A DNA stretch of 64,000 nucleotides from Chionis minor (lineage: Eukaryota > Chordata > Aves > Charadriiformes > Chionididae): assembly GCA_013398295.1 (NCBI GenBank), contig VZSF01007798.1, positions 1-64,000 of the forward strand. The letters run 5' to 3'. The notes under the pieces are model-generated. The model saw only the letters and a list, made by a program, of their open reading frames with translations. It was not told the origin of the DNA and did not search any database. Of this stretch, positions 12,901 to 24,660 are shown one piece after another (the first letter of the stretch is position 1; the number at the start of each line of letters is the position of its first letter). A program made the position numbers and the translations under genes.

Positions 12901-13500
12901 CGACAGCTCTCCCCTCTCTTTTGCTGATCAAACTCCCTTGCTGGCTCAATTGACAAGCCCTTTTTCCCACTCCCTTTCCCCTGCCATACAAGATGTCTCT
13001 TCCCTGCCCAGCTCTATCTGCTGCGCCTGGTCCCACGACCTGCTGGCTGTCCCAGCCCTTCCCACTGCTGCATGTTGTGGGGTGCTCTCTCTGTACAAGG
13101 AATGCTCTCAGGATTTAACTTAATCCTCTTCCTCGATTAAGCTGCTGCAAACTAAAGTCAGTCTACTTTGCGAATGCCCATTTAAAACACAGTTGTGCCT
13201 TGCCTAATCCCTGCCCTTCAAGGCTGTTCTTAATTTTTCCTTTATTTTTGGGAATATGCCTGCTTGAGTCTGCTGGCAGGGCGGGGTTCATGCAAAGCAC
13301 CCCGCTTCCCCATGCCCAGCCTGCAGATGGTATAGTGAAGAGTCACTAGGTCTCTGCATGGAGGGGGAGCAGAGCCAGGGGCTTCTGCATCTCACAGCGC
13401 CCTCCCACCTCTCCATGCCATGGAACAACTTCTGGAAGTAGGCTAGCCTTAGGCAGGAGAGAGACCAGCCTCCTGCTCCTTTCACAGGAAAAATTTCCTT
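9941..13500. other. Mostly unique sequence, purine-rich in part
   Basis: No gene or interspersed repeat is recognised in this stretch. From about 10620 to 10990 the plus strand is strongly purine-rich. Other open frames, such as 12204-12566 (-) and 12824-13123 (+), have no recognisable domain. Confidence 0.55.
10862..10890 (+). other. Potential G-quadruplex motif
   Basis: Four guanine runs of three or four bases (10862-10864, 10870-10872, 10880-10883, 10888-10890) are separated by loops of 5, 7 and 4 bases. This fits the usual G3+N1-7 rule. It lies in a purine-rich stretch of about 370 bp. Whether it folds in the cell cannot be seen from sequence. Confidence 0.5.
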
Positions 13501-13532
13501 CTGGGCAAAAATGGTAGTGATGTCAAAAAGAA

Positions 13533-13552
13533 GGGGAGGGGGGGCCGGGGGG
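13533..13552 (+). other. Potential G-quadruplex motif (dense G-runs)
   Basis: The sequence has a G4 run, an A, a G7 run, two Cs and a G6 run. Splitting the G7 run gives four tracts with short loops. It lies about 80 bases before a pyrimidine tract that offers the same kind of structure on the other strand. Confidence 0.5.
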
Positions 13553-13636
13553 AAGATGATGAAAAGAACATGGTTTTTTATTTGAAGGATTCTTTCCATG
13601 TGTTAAGTTTTGCCCTAAACATTGCAAAGTTGCACT

Positions 13637-13691
13637 CCCCCCTCCCCTCTGCCACAGCAGCCCCTCCCCTTCCTCCTTCCCTCCCCTCCCC
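13637..13691. repeat. Polypyrimidine tract (C-rich)
   Basis: An almost pure C/T tract interrupted near 13650, with C-runs at 13637-13642, 13644-13647, 13661-13664, 13666-13669, 13679-13681, 13683-13686 and 13688-13691. The complement has G-runs that could form a quadruplex with one 9-base loop. Such tracts often arise by slippage in bird genomes. Confidence 0.7.
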
Positions 13692-13699
13692 TTGTTGGC

Positions 13700-15890
13700 A
13701 GCATGTGGAGGGTGGGCTTGTCCTAGAGGAAGGCAGCTGTGGAGGCTTCTCAGATGAGACAGGGAGATGTGTTTGGAGGCTCAGGACAGGAGAAGGTAAG
13801 CAGAAGGTCCTAGAAGGGACCTCTGACCATCTCCTTGCTTCCTCCAGCTGCTGTTAGATCTTTTTACATCTACACATGTCCCAGCATATCTTCTACTGTC
13901 TCCCCTGGACCCTAGTGACAGCTACTCTGGTCCCTGTCTTCTCTAACTATACTGGTTGGAGAGCTTCAGCGTCAGCTCAGAGATGCCCTCCTGCTGTCTT
14001 GCTGTAGCAGATCCCTGACTAGTCCAGCTGCAGTGGGAATGCAGTGAGGAGAGATGAGGTGTGCTGGGAGGAGGATTTTGCAGGGGTGTGCTCTGTGCAC
14101 ACACGTGAGCAGGAGCATTGAGCAGGGGTGTCTCTTTGGTGAAGATTTTGAGGTGGAGCTGCCCACTGGAGGTGGAGGACCATGCGCTGGGAAGTGGGGT
14201 GGGGGACGGGAGCAGCAGCTGGGCAGGGTCAGTGAGAGGCACTGGGACAGCTAAAACAGCAACTCTGTTTAGTTTGAAGAATAACATCTCATTTTCCAAA
14301 ATATTTCCATTCCTATTCTGTATTTTTTTTCAATGAAAAATGTGAAAACTGTAATACAAAATTTCCCATGGAGATTTCCTGTTTTGACAAAAAATCAATT
14401 TTCCATTAAGCAGATACTTTAAACAAATGTTTCTGCCCGCTGTATGAGGAATGAAGAGCATCAGTCACACTTAGGGGACGGAGGAGCATGTCACGCTAAG
14501 CAGTGACTCTCAGATACGTGGGCTTGTGACAGAAAACACCCGCTTTGAGCTCCCTGGCTAAGAAATCTGGTGTGTGGTGGGATGTGTCACCCCTCTTTTG
14601 CATCCAGTCCTTTTCCTAAACGGTGGAGGAAGGTGAGGGGTGTTGATTCACCTGAGAGAGGTGCCCTGAACAGGGCAGATGTGCTGGGACGCCTGTGTCT
14701 GCTCTGACGGCTGGGGAAACCAGAGCCACCTCATGAGATTTCAGTGTCTAATGTCAGGATAGTGAAAGTTAAACAAGATAAATCCCTCCCCACAGCACCT
14801 GCATGTGTAAGTGGTCATATGGGGTAGCAATAGGGCTGTGGCATTCCCTCTTTAAGCAATAGTGTTTTCTTGGTTGGCTTGTTCCTTATGTGTTTTGCTT
14901 CTCCAGAAGAAGAGTGAAATGGTCAAGTAGACCCCCTAGGAGAGACGAAATTGCTCCTGTCCTGAGAGCAGCCAAGCCTGCCCGGGGAGAGACGTTTCTG
15001 AACTGCAAGGCAGGAGGAAGAGCACAAAGCAGCCGCAGCATTGGAGCTGGGCTGTTGAGATAAACAGCTGGGCCTCCAGAAAGACAGAAACAAAATGGCC
15101 TAGGGATAAAAATTCCAGGAACGAAACTTCCTAGGACTGTGCAGAGTCTGCTGCAACTCAGAAAACTGCTGAATTGACTGAAAGCAAGCCTGGAAGCAGG
15201 GACTCGCTTGTAAGGGCTCTGTAGGCAGGGGAGAGCTGTTAATGAGCCTTTTCATGTCTATTCTATCTGATCTAATTCTATTCTGTCCCTTTGATTTTTC
15301 TTTCTGTGTAAAAGTTAATGCATGTTATAAATAATACCTGTCTCTTGAACTGACTGATCTTCTTTGGGGAGCTCATTTTGGGGAAAAAGGCTAGGCAGAG
15401 ACACCTGAAAGCTGTGTCTAAATTGGTGTCCCATCACAACTGCACACATTGCATTGTGCCAGGACCAGTGCTGGTTTTCAGCCTGTCAAGAAGAAAGTCT
15501 TGGGAACAGATTTATCAAGGTATGGAAAACCTTTGTAGGATGGGAGGTTAAAAGCCATTGTCCCTGCTTCATCTTCTAGAGAGGACCCTGGGGCTCTTAG
15601 GCTGTTCTTTAAGGCTTTGCATGGGAGAAAGTTTCCAACACTGTAGAGTTCTTTCAGACTTTTCGACAAAGGCAGGATATTGGCGAGAGGCAGCAGTCAA
15701 TAAAATTGAAATGTAGAGGAGCTTACAGTGGGGGGAGACACTGATTGCAGGTGGAAAGCCACTACATTCTTTAGACACCTCCTTCCAACTAAAGCTGGTG
15801 CCTAAGTGACTGGGTGCTCCTTTACTTGTGCCCTTCTTCACCAAAATTCTGCAACAGCTTGTGAAAGCTGGTACCCATGAACCCAGCACT
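13700..15890. other. Unique sequence, no gene recognised
   Basis: No recognisable gene or well-supported repeat. Around 15240-15360 the sequence somewhat resembles a retroviral LTR end, being AT-rich and containing a short direct-repeat-like text. I could not find paired ends or a target duplication, so I do not call an element. Confidence 0.5.
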
Positions 15891-16124
15891 CCTAGACAAA
15901 CAGCTCCGCTTAGACTAAAGATAGAGCAATTGGGGCTGTGTAGCTGGGAGGTGCTGTTCTGCCTGAATCATCTCCGTTACTGAATATTGTCCCTTTTTCC
16001 TACATCTGGTCGTGTTCCCTGGCTGAGTCCTGCACTGCACTCTGCCTAATTTGAAGGCTGTGATGGTCAGCCACTGGCTGAGCCAAAGCTTAAGGCTCAA
16101 CCCCAGCCAAGCATGCAGTGCAGG

Positions 16125-16177
16125 TTTGGCCTGGGTGATCACAATGGTCCTTCTAGCCCTAGAAGCCATGAATGAGT
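16125..16177 (+). repeat. Probable 3' tail of an old CR1-type retroposon
   Basis: The words 'gatcacaatggtccttct' at 16137-16154, followed by 'agccctagaagccatgaatg', resemble the 3' end shared by old amniote CR1 elements. In those elements the tail reads '...cacaatggtcccttctggcc' and ends in repeated 'atgaatct' units. Here the tail holds about one degraded unit. The body upstream (about 15900-16120) is too diverged to align by eye. It could be a fortuitous match of about 40 bases. Confidence 0.4.
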
Positions 16178-18585
16178 GACCAAACATCCATTTTGGTGCC
16201 CACTGGTTCCCTCAGTCTTCATCTCTAAGGTGGTGACTCCAAGCTACAGTGTTGGGTGGCTGTAGCTGGGGCAGAAGCTGTAGCGAAGTCCAGGAGGGCC
16301 TAAGCATGGTCTCTGTTCAGGCATGGTGCCAGCAGATCAATGGAGCTTCCTTCTTCCGAGGACTCTTGTTGAGCAAACTCTCAGAAGCCTGAGGGTGAGG
16401 ACACCAGTTCCATGAAGAAAAAAAAGAGAGGAAATCTTGCTCTTTGCACTTACTACATGGCTGTTCATTTAATTTCATTTCTGCAGAGGGAAGCTCTCCT
16501 CCTTCTGTCTACATGTTGTCTCCTTCCCTGCTTTAGACAGTTCACCAGCACAGATCTTCTCTGTCCCCTGCTCTTCTCAGGTGCCATATAAGCATTTTGC
16601 TGATCAACCAGAGGCTGCAAAGTCAGGTAAGGAGGGCGCTGCTCTGCATATTTGGCTTGATACGAATGGTGTTGATGTTGAGGAGGCACGTGGTGAGTGC
16701 TCATGGAACTCTCCTTCCACAGGAGTTGGTGTGCACGTGGTGTGCACATGGATGGAGCTGTGTATGCACCAGCCCATGGGGATGTGGTTGGTGGTAATTT
16801 AAACCATTAATCAGTTCCTGGGGGAATAGTTGGTTCCTTAGAGCTGTCACCTTCCCTTTGACTAAAGTAGGCTGCCTGTAGCTGGAGCCACCTGGACAAG
16901 CTGTGGATGGGCAGGAGCCCTGAGGGAGACACCTTGCAAAGAGGCTGCAACCTAAAATGTGACCTCCATGCAGGGAAAGCATCGCATTGCTGTGCTGCCA
17001 ATGGGTTTGCAGAGGGTTGTGTCTCAAAACAGGGCCCTGGTGTCACACTGAAGACAGGTCCAGGACCATCTGGAGATCAGCCTTGGTGTGGGTCCTAGAT
17101 GGCTGACCCCGGAGAAATCTATCAGAGTGAAGGAACATTTTTCTTTTCAACTTGGTGCTGAAAACCACTGAGAACTCGGTGCTGGGGCACGCTGGGAGTG
17201 CTGGCTTTTGGGGCTTAACTTGACAAGACACACATTAACTCTTTGCTGTTTAATGATTTGCTAAACTAGCTGGTGTGTTTTAGGGGCATACACCTGGTAA
17301 TGGGCTCTTGAGGGAAAAGCAGACCCATATGGGGTTGGCAGTTCGTTTAGACAGAACTATATCTAGTGCTTGTTCAAGACTTCTATCCGCTGACAGAAAA
17401 AGAGAACTACAGCTGGGGATGTTCTCACTGAAAGGCTAAATACTCACTGAGAAGAAGAGCAGCCAAACCCAAACTGTGACCCAAGCTTCTCAGATCTGAG
17501 CTGAATCTGGGGGCGTGGGGAGGAGCCTTTGCAGTAAGGTGGCCACTCGGTTGGGAAGAGCAGAGTAGAGGAGCCAGGTGGGGGATCAAATCTGCCTGTA
17601 GCCTCTTGGCAAGAAGCAATGGAGCGCATGATCCTTTGGCAGGTTTTGGGTGAAGGTGACATCCTGGCAGGTATTCCATGTCAGTGGGTCTCTTTTGCTG
17701 GTGAGCTGCTCCTGGTTTAGACCTGTACATCAAAAATCTTGAACTGGAAGTCCCAACAAGCTTACCTCTACCCTCTCCACAGTGTTGTTTCTTGGAGGAG
17801 AAGCAGTGAGCCACAAAGACCTCTAAGTCTTGGGAACGTCCATGTAATGCCCTCCCTGCTCTGCATCTGATCTAAGCAGATGAAGGAGCACTGCTGGTCT
17901 TTGCCATCTTCTCGCCGTGGTACTGCAAATGGTCCCTGTGTACTCAGTCAGCTGTGTTGCTCCTCTGTCCCTCCCTGCAGTTTGCTGTAATTACTGGGGG
18001 TTGGTGTGCTGATAACCTGGCAGCATCCTACAAGTACTATCTCTCCTCTCCCCGCTGGCCCAGCACTCCTGCGCTCCGGCTTAGGACTTGTGCTTTTTTC
18101 TGCAGTCAGATCAGACAGTGAAACTTTAATTTGCTGCCCTGCAGCTCCTGCAGCCTCTCGCCTTCCCTGCTTGGCTGCCTTTTCCTCCTGTTGACTGTCT
18201 GCTGTTTTGGATGATTTTTTCCCAAACTGTCCTCACCTTTATTTACTGGGGCAATTTGCATTTTAATATTTTCTGCTCATACTTCAGAGGTTTTGCATGC
18301 ATTTCTCTTTCCTCTCTGGGGCTCCTCGCTTCTTTCTATTTAGCATTACCTGCAGGGCTCTATCCTGTACAACCCTTTTTCAGCTTATTTCCAAACAGTT
18401 TGCTGTCTCTTGTGTGTGAAGCTGCTTCCCATGTCTGAAGTTTGGTCCACCTGGAGGCTCTCTCAGCAGGTGACCCCATTTACTACCTCAGACGATTTCA
18501 CTATTTAAATCACATCTCTGCAAATCAGCTGTTTCTGTTCTTAACTTGGGTTCCTTCTACTGTCCCTGCCCCAAGTGTTTTGGGG
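16178..18585. other. Unique sequence, no gene recognised
   Basis: No repeat family or gene is seen. Short near-tandem words (gtgtgcacgtg / gtgtgcacatg) occur at about 16730-16750. Open frames such as 17425-17814 (-) carry no recognised domain. From about 18200 onward the strand is T-rich. Confidence 0.55.
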
Positions 18586-18589
18586 TTTT

Positions 18590-18635
18590 TGGCTGGCTGG
18601 TTGGTTGATTGATTGATTGGTTTGGTTTTGGTGTG
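18590..18635 (+). repeat. Imperfect GGTT/GATT tetranucleotide repeat
   Basis: Units of GGCT, GGTT and GATT run in register, then pass into T-rich sequence. It is a decayed microsatellite. Confidence 0.7.
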
Positions 18636-18976
18636 TTTTTTTTTCTTCTTTGTGTATTTTAAATGGTTTTTTATTTATTTTTCCATGTGAGTGTAAGAGG
18701 AACAGCTGTTCCCACTGGATTCACATTCTAGCTATAAAGGGATCCCATACAACCTGAACACTTCTAGCTTTTTGGAGTTGAAACCCTTGACAGCATCTAC
18801 TTTCTGTTTTTCCTTCAGTCATTGGAGCAAAAAGGCTCTGGTCTGCTGCGTCCTGAACATGCGGAAAGCATGTCTTCCTCAGCTCCTGCCTGTCAAAATT
18901 CCTCTTTCATTCCCTGACCCTTCACTGAAGGGCAGTTCTCAGCTTCCCAGTTGGCTCTTCAGATTGTCAAGAAAGG

Positions 18977-18995
18977 AAAAAAAAAAAAAAAAAAA
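18977..18995 (+). repeat. Poly-A run (19 A)
   Basis: Homopolymer of 19 adenines followed by GAAGAA. No retrogene body is recognised upstream. Confidence 0.9.
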
Positions 18996-18999
18996 GAAG

Positions 19000-20330
19000 A
19001 ACTGTCAGGATGCCAAAATTGCCTCCTGGGATCAGCAAATGTTTGGGATACCACCGAAACTCCTGATATCCTGTGCCTCCGCTCCTTTGTTAATGGTAGA
19101 TTTCTGATCCAGAAATTAGCCTTTAAATCAGATCTCCCATAGAGAGAGGCTGTGCAGTGCTCCAAAAACGTATGAACCCAATTCCTTTTGGTTAGCATGA
19201 AACTGTCAGAAATGTTTTGGGAGCGCATCTTAAGTGTTCCAGCTGGTAGTGGAGATTCAACCCAAAAGGCTGGGCTAAAGCTGCACTGAAGGTAACCCAA
19301 CATGTGTCATGTGGATGCTGGGTCTCCAGCACCACCAGCTTCACTCATTGCAGGTGAGGGAATGGAGCTCCGACTCTTCCAAATCTGCTCCAGAGCTGAT
19401 ATCTGTAGTAATAATAGTAATAATAATGGATTTAATTATAAGGGATAAGTATACTGCTGACTTCCCAGTATCCCACTGAGATCAAAGTGGTCCAGGTCCA
19501 GACTGGTACATATTCTCTGCTTCAAACAGAAAGGTCACATTTGTTTAACTGTAAACTCTTCCTATTAGAAAAATAACTTTTCTCAGCACCATCATTTTCT
19601 TCCCCCAACATGCTGCTTTCTATTATATCAGCTACTTTTTCAGCAGTTGTTTTAAATCCAAAATTCTAGTGTAGGTTCAAGTGTGTATTTTTGATCCTTT
19701 TATGTTCTTGGTTATATTCCAGGTTTGTTCGGTGTTTTTTTTAAACTGAAGTATTACGTTTTTAAATCTGTTGGGTTTATTTTTCTCTTTTCCCCTCCTC
19801 CCTTTCCAGCCTGTTTCCTAATGACATGATATTTATTTGATCAGCCTTTCCCCAGACTGCTCACCTACCTGTTTCTCTGCATGTCTGCTTATCACTCCCG
19901 CCCACTTTGACACACACCCCCCGCCCTTAAAGCCTTTTTAACAGTTTTCCTGATTTCAAATGAAGTTGGTGGATAGGACAGGATCTGAAAAATGCTTAAG
20001 TTCTTGCTTAAAAGGCTGCAGCATGCACTCTATTATTATTTCTTCTTTTTGTCCTCTACTGTAATTAGGTTGGGTTGCTGCCTGTGTCTGGGTTTGGGAG
20101 GGATTTGGAAGTGCCATCAGAGGGGAAATGTGAAGGGGGGACACAAGGAAGATCTGATGATATGCAGCTAAAGAGGGATTAGAAGCTGTCTATAAAAAGC
20201 AGATTTTAATTCTGATGTTTACTGAAAAACTTTTTACTTCCTACTCTTTTTTTTTGTGCTGAAAAGGGAAGCAGGGGGGCTCTGTGTGAAATATTAGTAA
20301 ACTTTTCTTTTCTCCTTCATGAAAGGACAT
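19000..20330. other. Unique AT-rich sequence
   Basis: No gene or interspersed repeat is recognised. A short imperfect (TAA)n array lies at about 19406-19428. The region is T-rich from 19620 to 19800. Confidence 0.55.
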
Positions 20331-20334
20331 GGAA

Positions 20335-21010
20335 ATCAGTCCTTAGCAAAACGATGAGCAGAAAACTTTATTCTTAAATTTTAAATTGGTCAGTGAATGC
20401 CATTTCTTTTGATTACTTTGGCATCTTTAAATTTGTACACACTGCTAATCCAAATATGTGCTAATTTTTAAACTGAGACAATGCAGAATATAAAAAAGCA
20501 CAGATCCAACACATTTCCTAAATTCAATCCAAGTTTTAAACCAATCTATAAAGTAGTATTAAAATTACAGATATTAGCAATCCATTGATTCATTCACATC
20601 ATAAACAGTGTTTGCATTATGCATTTTCTCCTTATGCCTTCCATTTGCTATGCAAATAAGTAACTAACCCTTATAACAAAATGTTATTATTGCATAACAT
20701 ATACTCCATTTTTCAGAAAGGAGGTAAAAGGTTTCCAAGCCAAAATTGGTAATTTTTTAAATGGCAAAAGAAATTAAATCACAGCCAGAATTTCAAGCTG
20801 GCTTGATTTCCACAGCAGAAATGTTTTTATCTCTTGGTCCTAGAAACCTCTCTTTCAAAGAAGACAAAAAAAGGGACTTGGTTTAACCAAACACTATTCC
20901 CAGTTCTCATACATGTCTCAGATCCAGGATGGTTTTAAATAAAGATCCACCCATGGAGACATACTGATTGATTTAAATTCCATCCTATCCAGTTCATAAA
21001 TATTTTGGCT
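20335..21010. promoter_or_regulatory. AT-rich candidate conserved non-coding block
   Basis: A long stretch of low-GC sequence with many TTTAAAT, ATTA and ATGCAAAT-like words (for example TATGCAAATAAG near 20649). It has no open frame of note, no repeat signature and no simple repeat. Low complexity is absent although AT content is high, which is typical of conserved elements in vertebrate gene deserts. This is inferred from composition alone. Confidence 0.3.
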
Positions 21011-21600
21011 CCAATCATGCTTGGAGGGTTTTTCCCCCAACTCGAAATTTTAGCCAGCCCAGTTTTTAAAAACATTGGAGTATATAGTAAATTGAGCCAG
21101 GAAGAGTTTGAAAATTAAAGCTCCCGCTCCAGACACCTGCCTGGGAGCTGATGTGTGTTCTGTGTTTGTAAGATGAGATCGTGAGCACTTCAGAGCAGGG
21201 GCGTTATAGTTCAGGTGAGAAGAGAGCATCCACCCCCTCCTAGTGAAGGCAGACGAGACAAAATTCAAGAGGTGGAACATCTTCCTCTGTGACTATTATA
21301 CGTGAAAAAGCATCTGGGCATAGACCTCAGGCCTTGGCCCCTGCTGAGTCGGTGCAATGAATTGGCTCACGTGCCCACCAGACCCTGCATGCATCCAACC
21401 CTGCCCTGCTCAGCCTCTCTGCCCTCCGCCCCGTGTTGTGAGCATGACCCGGATGATGGAAAAGGGTCTGGGTGGAAGGGGGAGTTTGGGTCCGTCCTGG
21501 AGCTGGGGGCAAGCTGGAGCTGGGTCACCTCTTTCCTTCCCTCCACGCTGCCCAGCTGGCTCCTGGTCCCAGCATTGGCAGAGCAAAGCGTGGACGTGCT
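21011..21600. other. Unique sequence, no gene recognised
   Basis: No repeat or gene is recognised before the CR1 insertion that begins at about 21601. Open frames at 21302-21616 (+) and 21472-21906 (+) are chance frames, and the second runs into the CR1. Confidence 0.55.
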
Positions 21601-21998
21601 TATGAGGAGCGGCTGAGGGAGTGGCGATTGTTTAGCCTGGAGAAGAGAAGGTTGAGGGGAGACCTTCTCACTCTCTACAACTCCCTGAAAGGAGGTTATA
21701 GCCAGGTGGGGTCAGTCTCTTCTCCCAAGGAACAAGCGATAGGACAAGAGGAAATGGCCTCAAGTTGTGCCAGGGGAGGTTTAGGTTGGATATTAGGAAA
21801 AACTGCTTTACCGAAAGGGTTCTCAAGCATTGGAACAGGCTGCCCAGGGAGGTGGTGGAATCGCCGTCCCTGGAGGTATTTCAAAGCCAGGCAGACGTGG
21901 TGCTGAGGGACATGGGTTAGGGGTGGGTTTGGCAGAGGTTTATGGTTGGACTCGATGATCTTGAAGGTCTCTTCCAACCCAAGTGATTCTATTCTATG
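21601..21998 (+). mobile_element. CR1 LINE, 5'-truncated 3' end (young subfamily copy 1)
   Basis: This contains the end of CR1 ORF2, with words corresponding to 'YEERLREW' and '[21 protein letters not shown]', and the 3' untranslated region. It ends in 'gattctattctatga', a degraded pair of the CR1 terminal octamer. It is truncated at its 5' end, as is usual for CR1, and no target-site duplication is seen. By hand alignment it differs from the copy at 31629-32133 at about 12 of roughly 380 positions. Both therefore come from the same fairly recent source family. Confidence 0.93.
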
Positions 21999-22869
21999 AA
22001 AGCTACAGCAGTTGGCACCTCTGCCTAGCACCTGAGCTGTTTCTGGAGGTGACAGTTATCTTTTCTTGCAGAGGAGCACAGTGTCTGGATGTGACATGCC
22101 TCCGATGGGACTGTCAGCATCATGAATGGCAAACAGGTCACATTAAGTGGGCAGATGAAACACACCCACAGTGTACTTCTGTGAGATAGTATTTCTAACT
22201 CCTTCTCAGAGCCCCTGAATCTCCTACAGGACCCTCAGCTTCTGCTCAGTTCTCGTGGGCTCATCCTAAAACACCTCTGCCACCCCAAATCGCCTCCCTG
22301 CTTCTTTTTGACCTGCTGCAATGAACTGTGGCCAGTCTGGACCTGTGTTGATCAGCCTGTTGGCCACTCGAAGCAAATCAGTGTTGAGTTGTTCCTGCCT
22401 TTCCCACAGAGAAGACACTAGCAGCATCGATCTGTCTTCCTCAGCTGCAGGTTTTCATGATGCCTCCTGCCTCTGAGACCTTTCCCCTCTTCCCAATATG
22501 ACTGCAGTTCACTCATACAAAGGGGCTGGCAGACGGTTGGGCAGACTAGACAGTGTGATCCGATGAGTCTTTGTTCTTCATGAAACCAGGATAAAAATGA
22601 GTTTTTCTCAGTGCAAGCAAGTTCACATTCTTTCTAAGAGCTCTTTGATGATCAAACGTTTTCTTATTTTATGATGTTTTATACTCCCTTCCCAAAATAA
22701 CAAATTTCCTAATAGAATCAGGTAGGCTATTATTTCTAACAGCCTCTGCCATAATCCAGCAGTGTTTATTCTAAATCTGTCTTTTCAAATTTGACCAGAC
22801 TTTTTCTTGCACAAGGCAGAAGGAGCTCAGGATCCTTAGTGGACAAATCTACCACAGATCCAGGAAGCC
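21999..22869. other. Unique sequence, nothing recognised
   Basis: No gene is seen. A phrase near 22541-22595 ('gggcagactagacag...') vaguely recalls a retroposon 3' end, but it is too short to call. Confidence 0.5.
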
Positions 22870-23925
22870 CAAATGAAACACAGAACCTTTTAGGTTGAAG
22901 GCATATCTGGAGGTCATCTAGTTCAAGCCTTTGCTCAAGTAGGGTCACCTAAGCAGGTTGCCCAGGACCATGTCCAGTCAGGTTTTGAATATTTGCAAAC
23001 TGGCAGACTCCACAACCTCTCAGAGCAACCTGTGCCTGACTTCCTTCACAGTAAAATGTGTTTCCTTGTGTTCAGATGGAATTTCTTATGTTTCAGTGTG
23101 TGCTCTTTGCTTCCTGTGCTGTCACTGGGCAGCACTGAGAGAAGTCTGGCTCCCTCTTCTCTACACCCTCTTATCAGGTATTTACACTTATTATTAAGAT
23201 CCCTCCTGAGCCTTCTCTTTTGCAGGCTGAATAGTCCTGGCTCTTGGAGCTTCTCCTCATAGGAAAGGTGCTCCAGTCCGTTAATCATCTAATGGTCCTT
23301 TGCTGGATTTGTTCCAGCAAGTCCATATTTTTCTTGTTCTGGGGAGTCCAGAACTGGTCCCACCACTTCAGATGTCGCCTTTGCAGTGCTAAATAGACGG
23401 GAAGGATCACCTTCCCCGATGGGCTGGCAATGCTCTGCCTAACGCAGCCCAAAGAACAGACTGTTGGCCTACGTTGTGAGAGTTCATTGCCAGCTCATGG
23501 TCAACTTGAGGTCCACCAGAACCCCACAGTGCTTCTCTGCAGTCCTGCTTTCCAGCTGGTCAGAGCCCAGTATGTACTGCTGCCTGGGGTTATTCTTCCC
23601 CACGTGCAGGATTTTGCATTTCCCCTTGCGATTCCTCCATGACATTCCTCTCTGCTCAATTCTCCAGCCTGCTGAAGTCCCTCTGAATGGACCACAACTA
23701 TCTCCACAACCAATTGGTGTATCAGCCACTCCTCCCAGTTTGCATCGTCTGCAGACTTGCTGAGGGTGCACCCTGTTCTGGGTTGTTAATGAATATACTG
23801 AACGGTACTGGCCTCAGTATCGACCGCTGGGGTACACCTTAGTGGTTTGCCTCCAACTGGACTTTGTGCTGCTGATGACAACCCGCTGGGCCCCTCCTCT
23901 CAAGCTGACGAGGCGCTGGTATAAA
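22870..23925 (-). pseudogene. Old CR1 LINE with broken reverse-transcriptase ORF2 and 3' UTR, antisense
   Basis: On the minus strand this reads from the reverse-transcriptase palm region to the 3' UTR. Near 23738-23760 the minus strand gives K-S-A-D-D-A, matching the catalytic F-A-D-D-T motif with the phenylalanine replaced, followed by 'KLGGVADTP' in another frame. Next come 'GKCKILHVGKNNP' and 'LESRTAEKHCGVLVDLKL' (23484-23640). Then 'GLEHLSYEEKLQEPGLFSL' (near 23280-23220) marks the C-terminal region, and 3' UTR wording follows from about 23040 to 22880. Frame changes and stops separate the pieces, so no intact protein remains. This is the longest CR1 copy in the window at about 1.05 kb, and its divergence from the young copies shows an older insertion. 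Confidence 0.9.
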
Positions 23926-23975
23926 TTTCCTGGTTTTGAATCATTTAAGAGCTGTTATTTCATTCACTTTTCGAT

Positions 23976-24062
23976 CACGTTTCGAAGTAAGGAATTCCAG
24001 TCCATTAGTCTTATTTTTTCACATTTCAAACTGAGGAATCCCAGGCCATTAGTCTATTTTAC
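23976..24062. repeat. 44-bp tandem duplication (two copies)
   Basis: Unit A begins at 23976 and unit B at 24020. Both share the text 'cacNtttcNaa...aggaatNccag...ccattagtct' and a following T-rich end. The copies differ at about 7 of 41 aligned bases plus a one-base gap. This looks like an old local duplication directly beyond the 5' end of the antisense CR1. Confidence 0.8.
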
Positions 24063-24660
24063 CTGTTTTATGTAAAAAGATGAAAACCAAAGGAAACTGC
24101 GTAGTGAGTTTCCTTATCATTATTTGCTTCCAGAAACCACCACTGGTAGTAAGACAACGAAACCTGTAGTATGAGTTGCACCACTGCTCCTTTGGGCATG
24201 CATCACTGATGGAGAGCACCACTGGGTCCTGCCATTTAGCAGCTCTTGCCCGGGGCTATCAAAGTTGGCAGCTGTTTTACACCCTCGGCATTTCCTACTT
24301 TGTGCCTGCATGACTGCGGCAAAACTAAGGCAGCATCCCTTAGAAGAATTTATGGGAGTTCTGCTGAGTGCAGGATGTAGCCTTGCATTAAAACCTCCCA
24401 GAAGAACGAGGTTAGCTAACAATTACTTCTTCATGAGCAAGTCAATGAAATATTCACTTTCTGTCCAGAGAGACTAATTATAAATGAAAGCCAAGGGGGC
24501 AAACAAATATTCGGGATGGATAAAAAGGAATTGTTTGGGAAAAATAACCCACGATGCTTCGGCACCTGGGTTTCCTAATGTTGGCTTGATAGCGCTGACG
24601 TTTAATTTGTTGGAGACCAAGAAGGACATCTGTCCTGTGGGTCTGACTTTCTTCTTGCTC
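24063..24660. promoter_or_regulatory. AT-rich block, possibly conserved
   Basis: Around 24420-24500 the sequence is AT-rich with AATGAAA, ATATTC and TAATTATAAATG words, and no repeat family is recognised. The upstream part (24100-24400) is ordinary unique sequence. Regulatory function is only a guess from composition. Confidence 0.2.

Noticed and set aside
15240..15365. LTR-end-like AT-rich text
   Set aside because: No paired terminus, polyadenylation signal arrangement or target duplication was found.
22541..22595. Phrase resembling a retroposon 3' end
   Set aside because: The match is short and could not be extended upstream.
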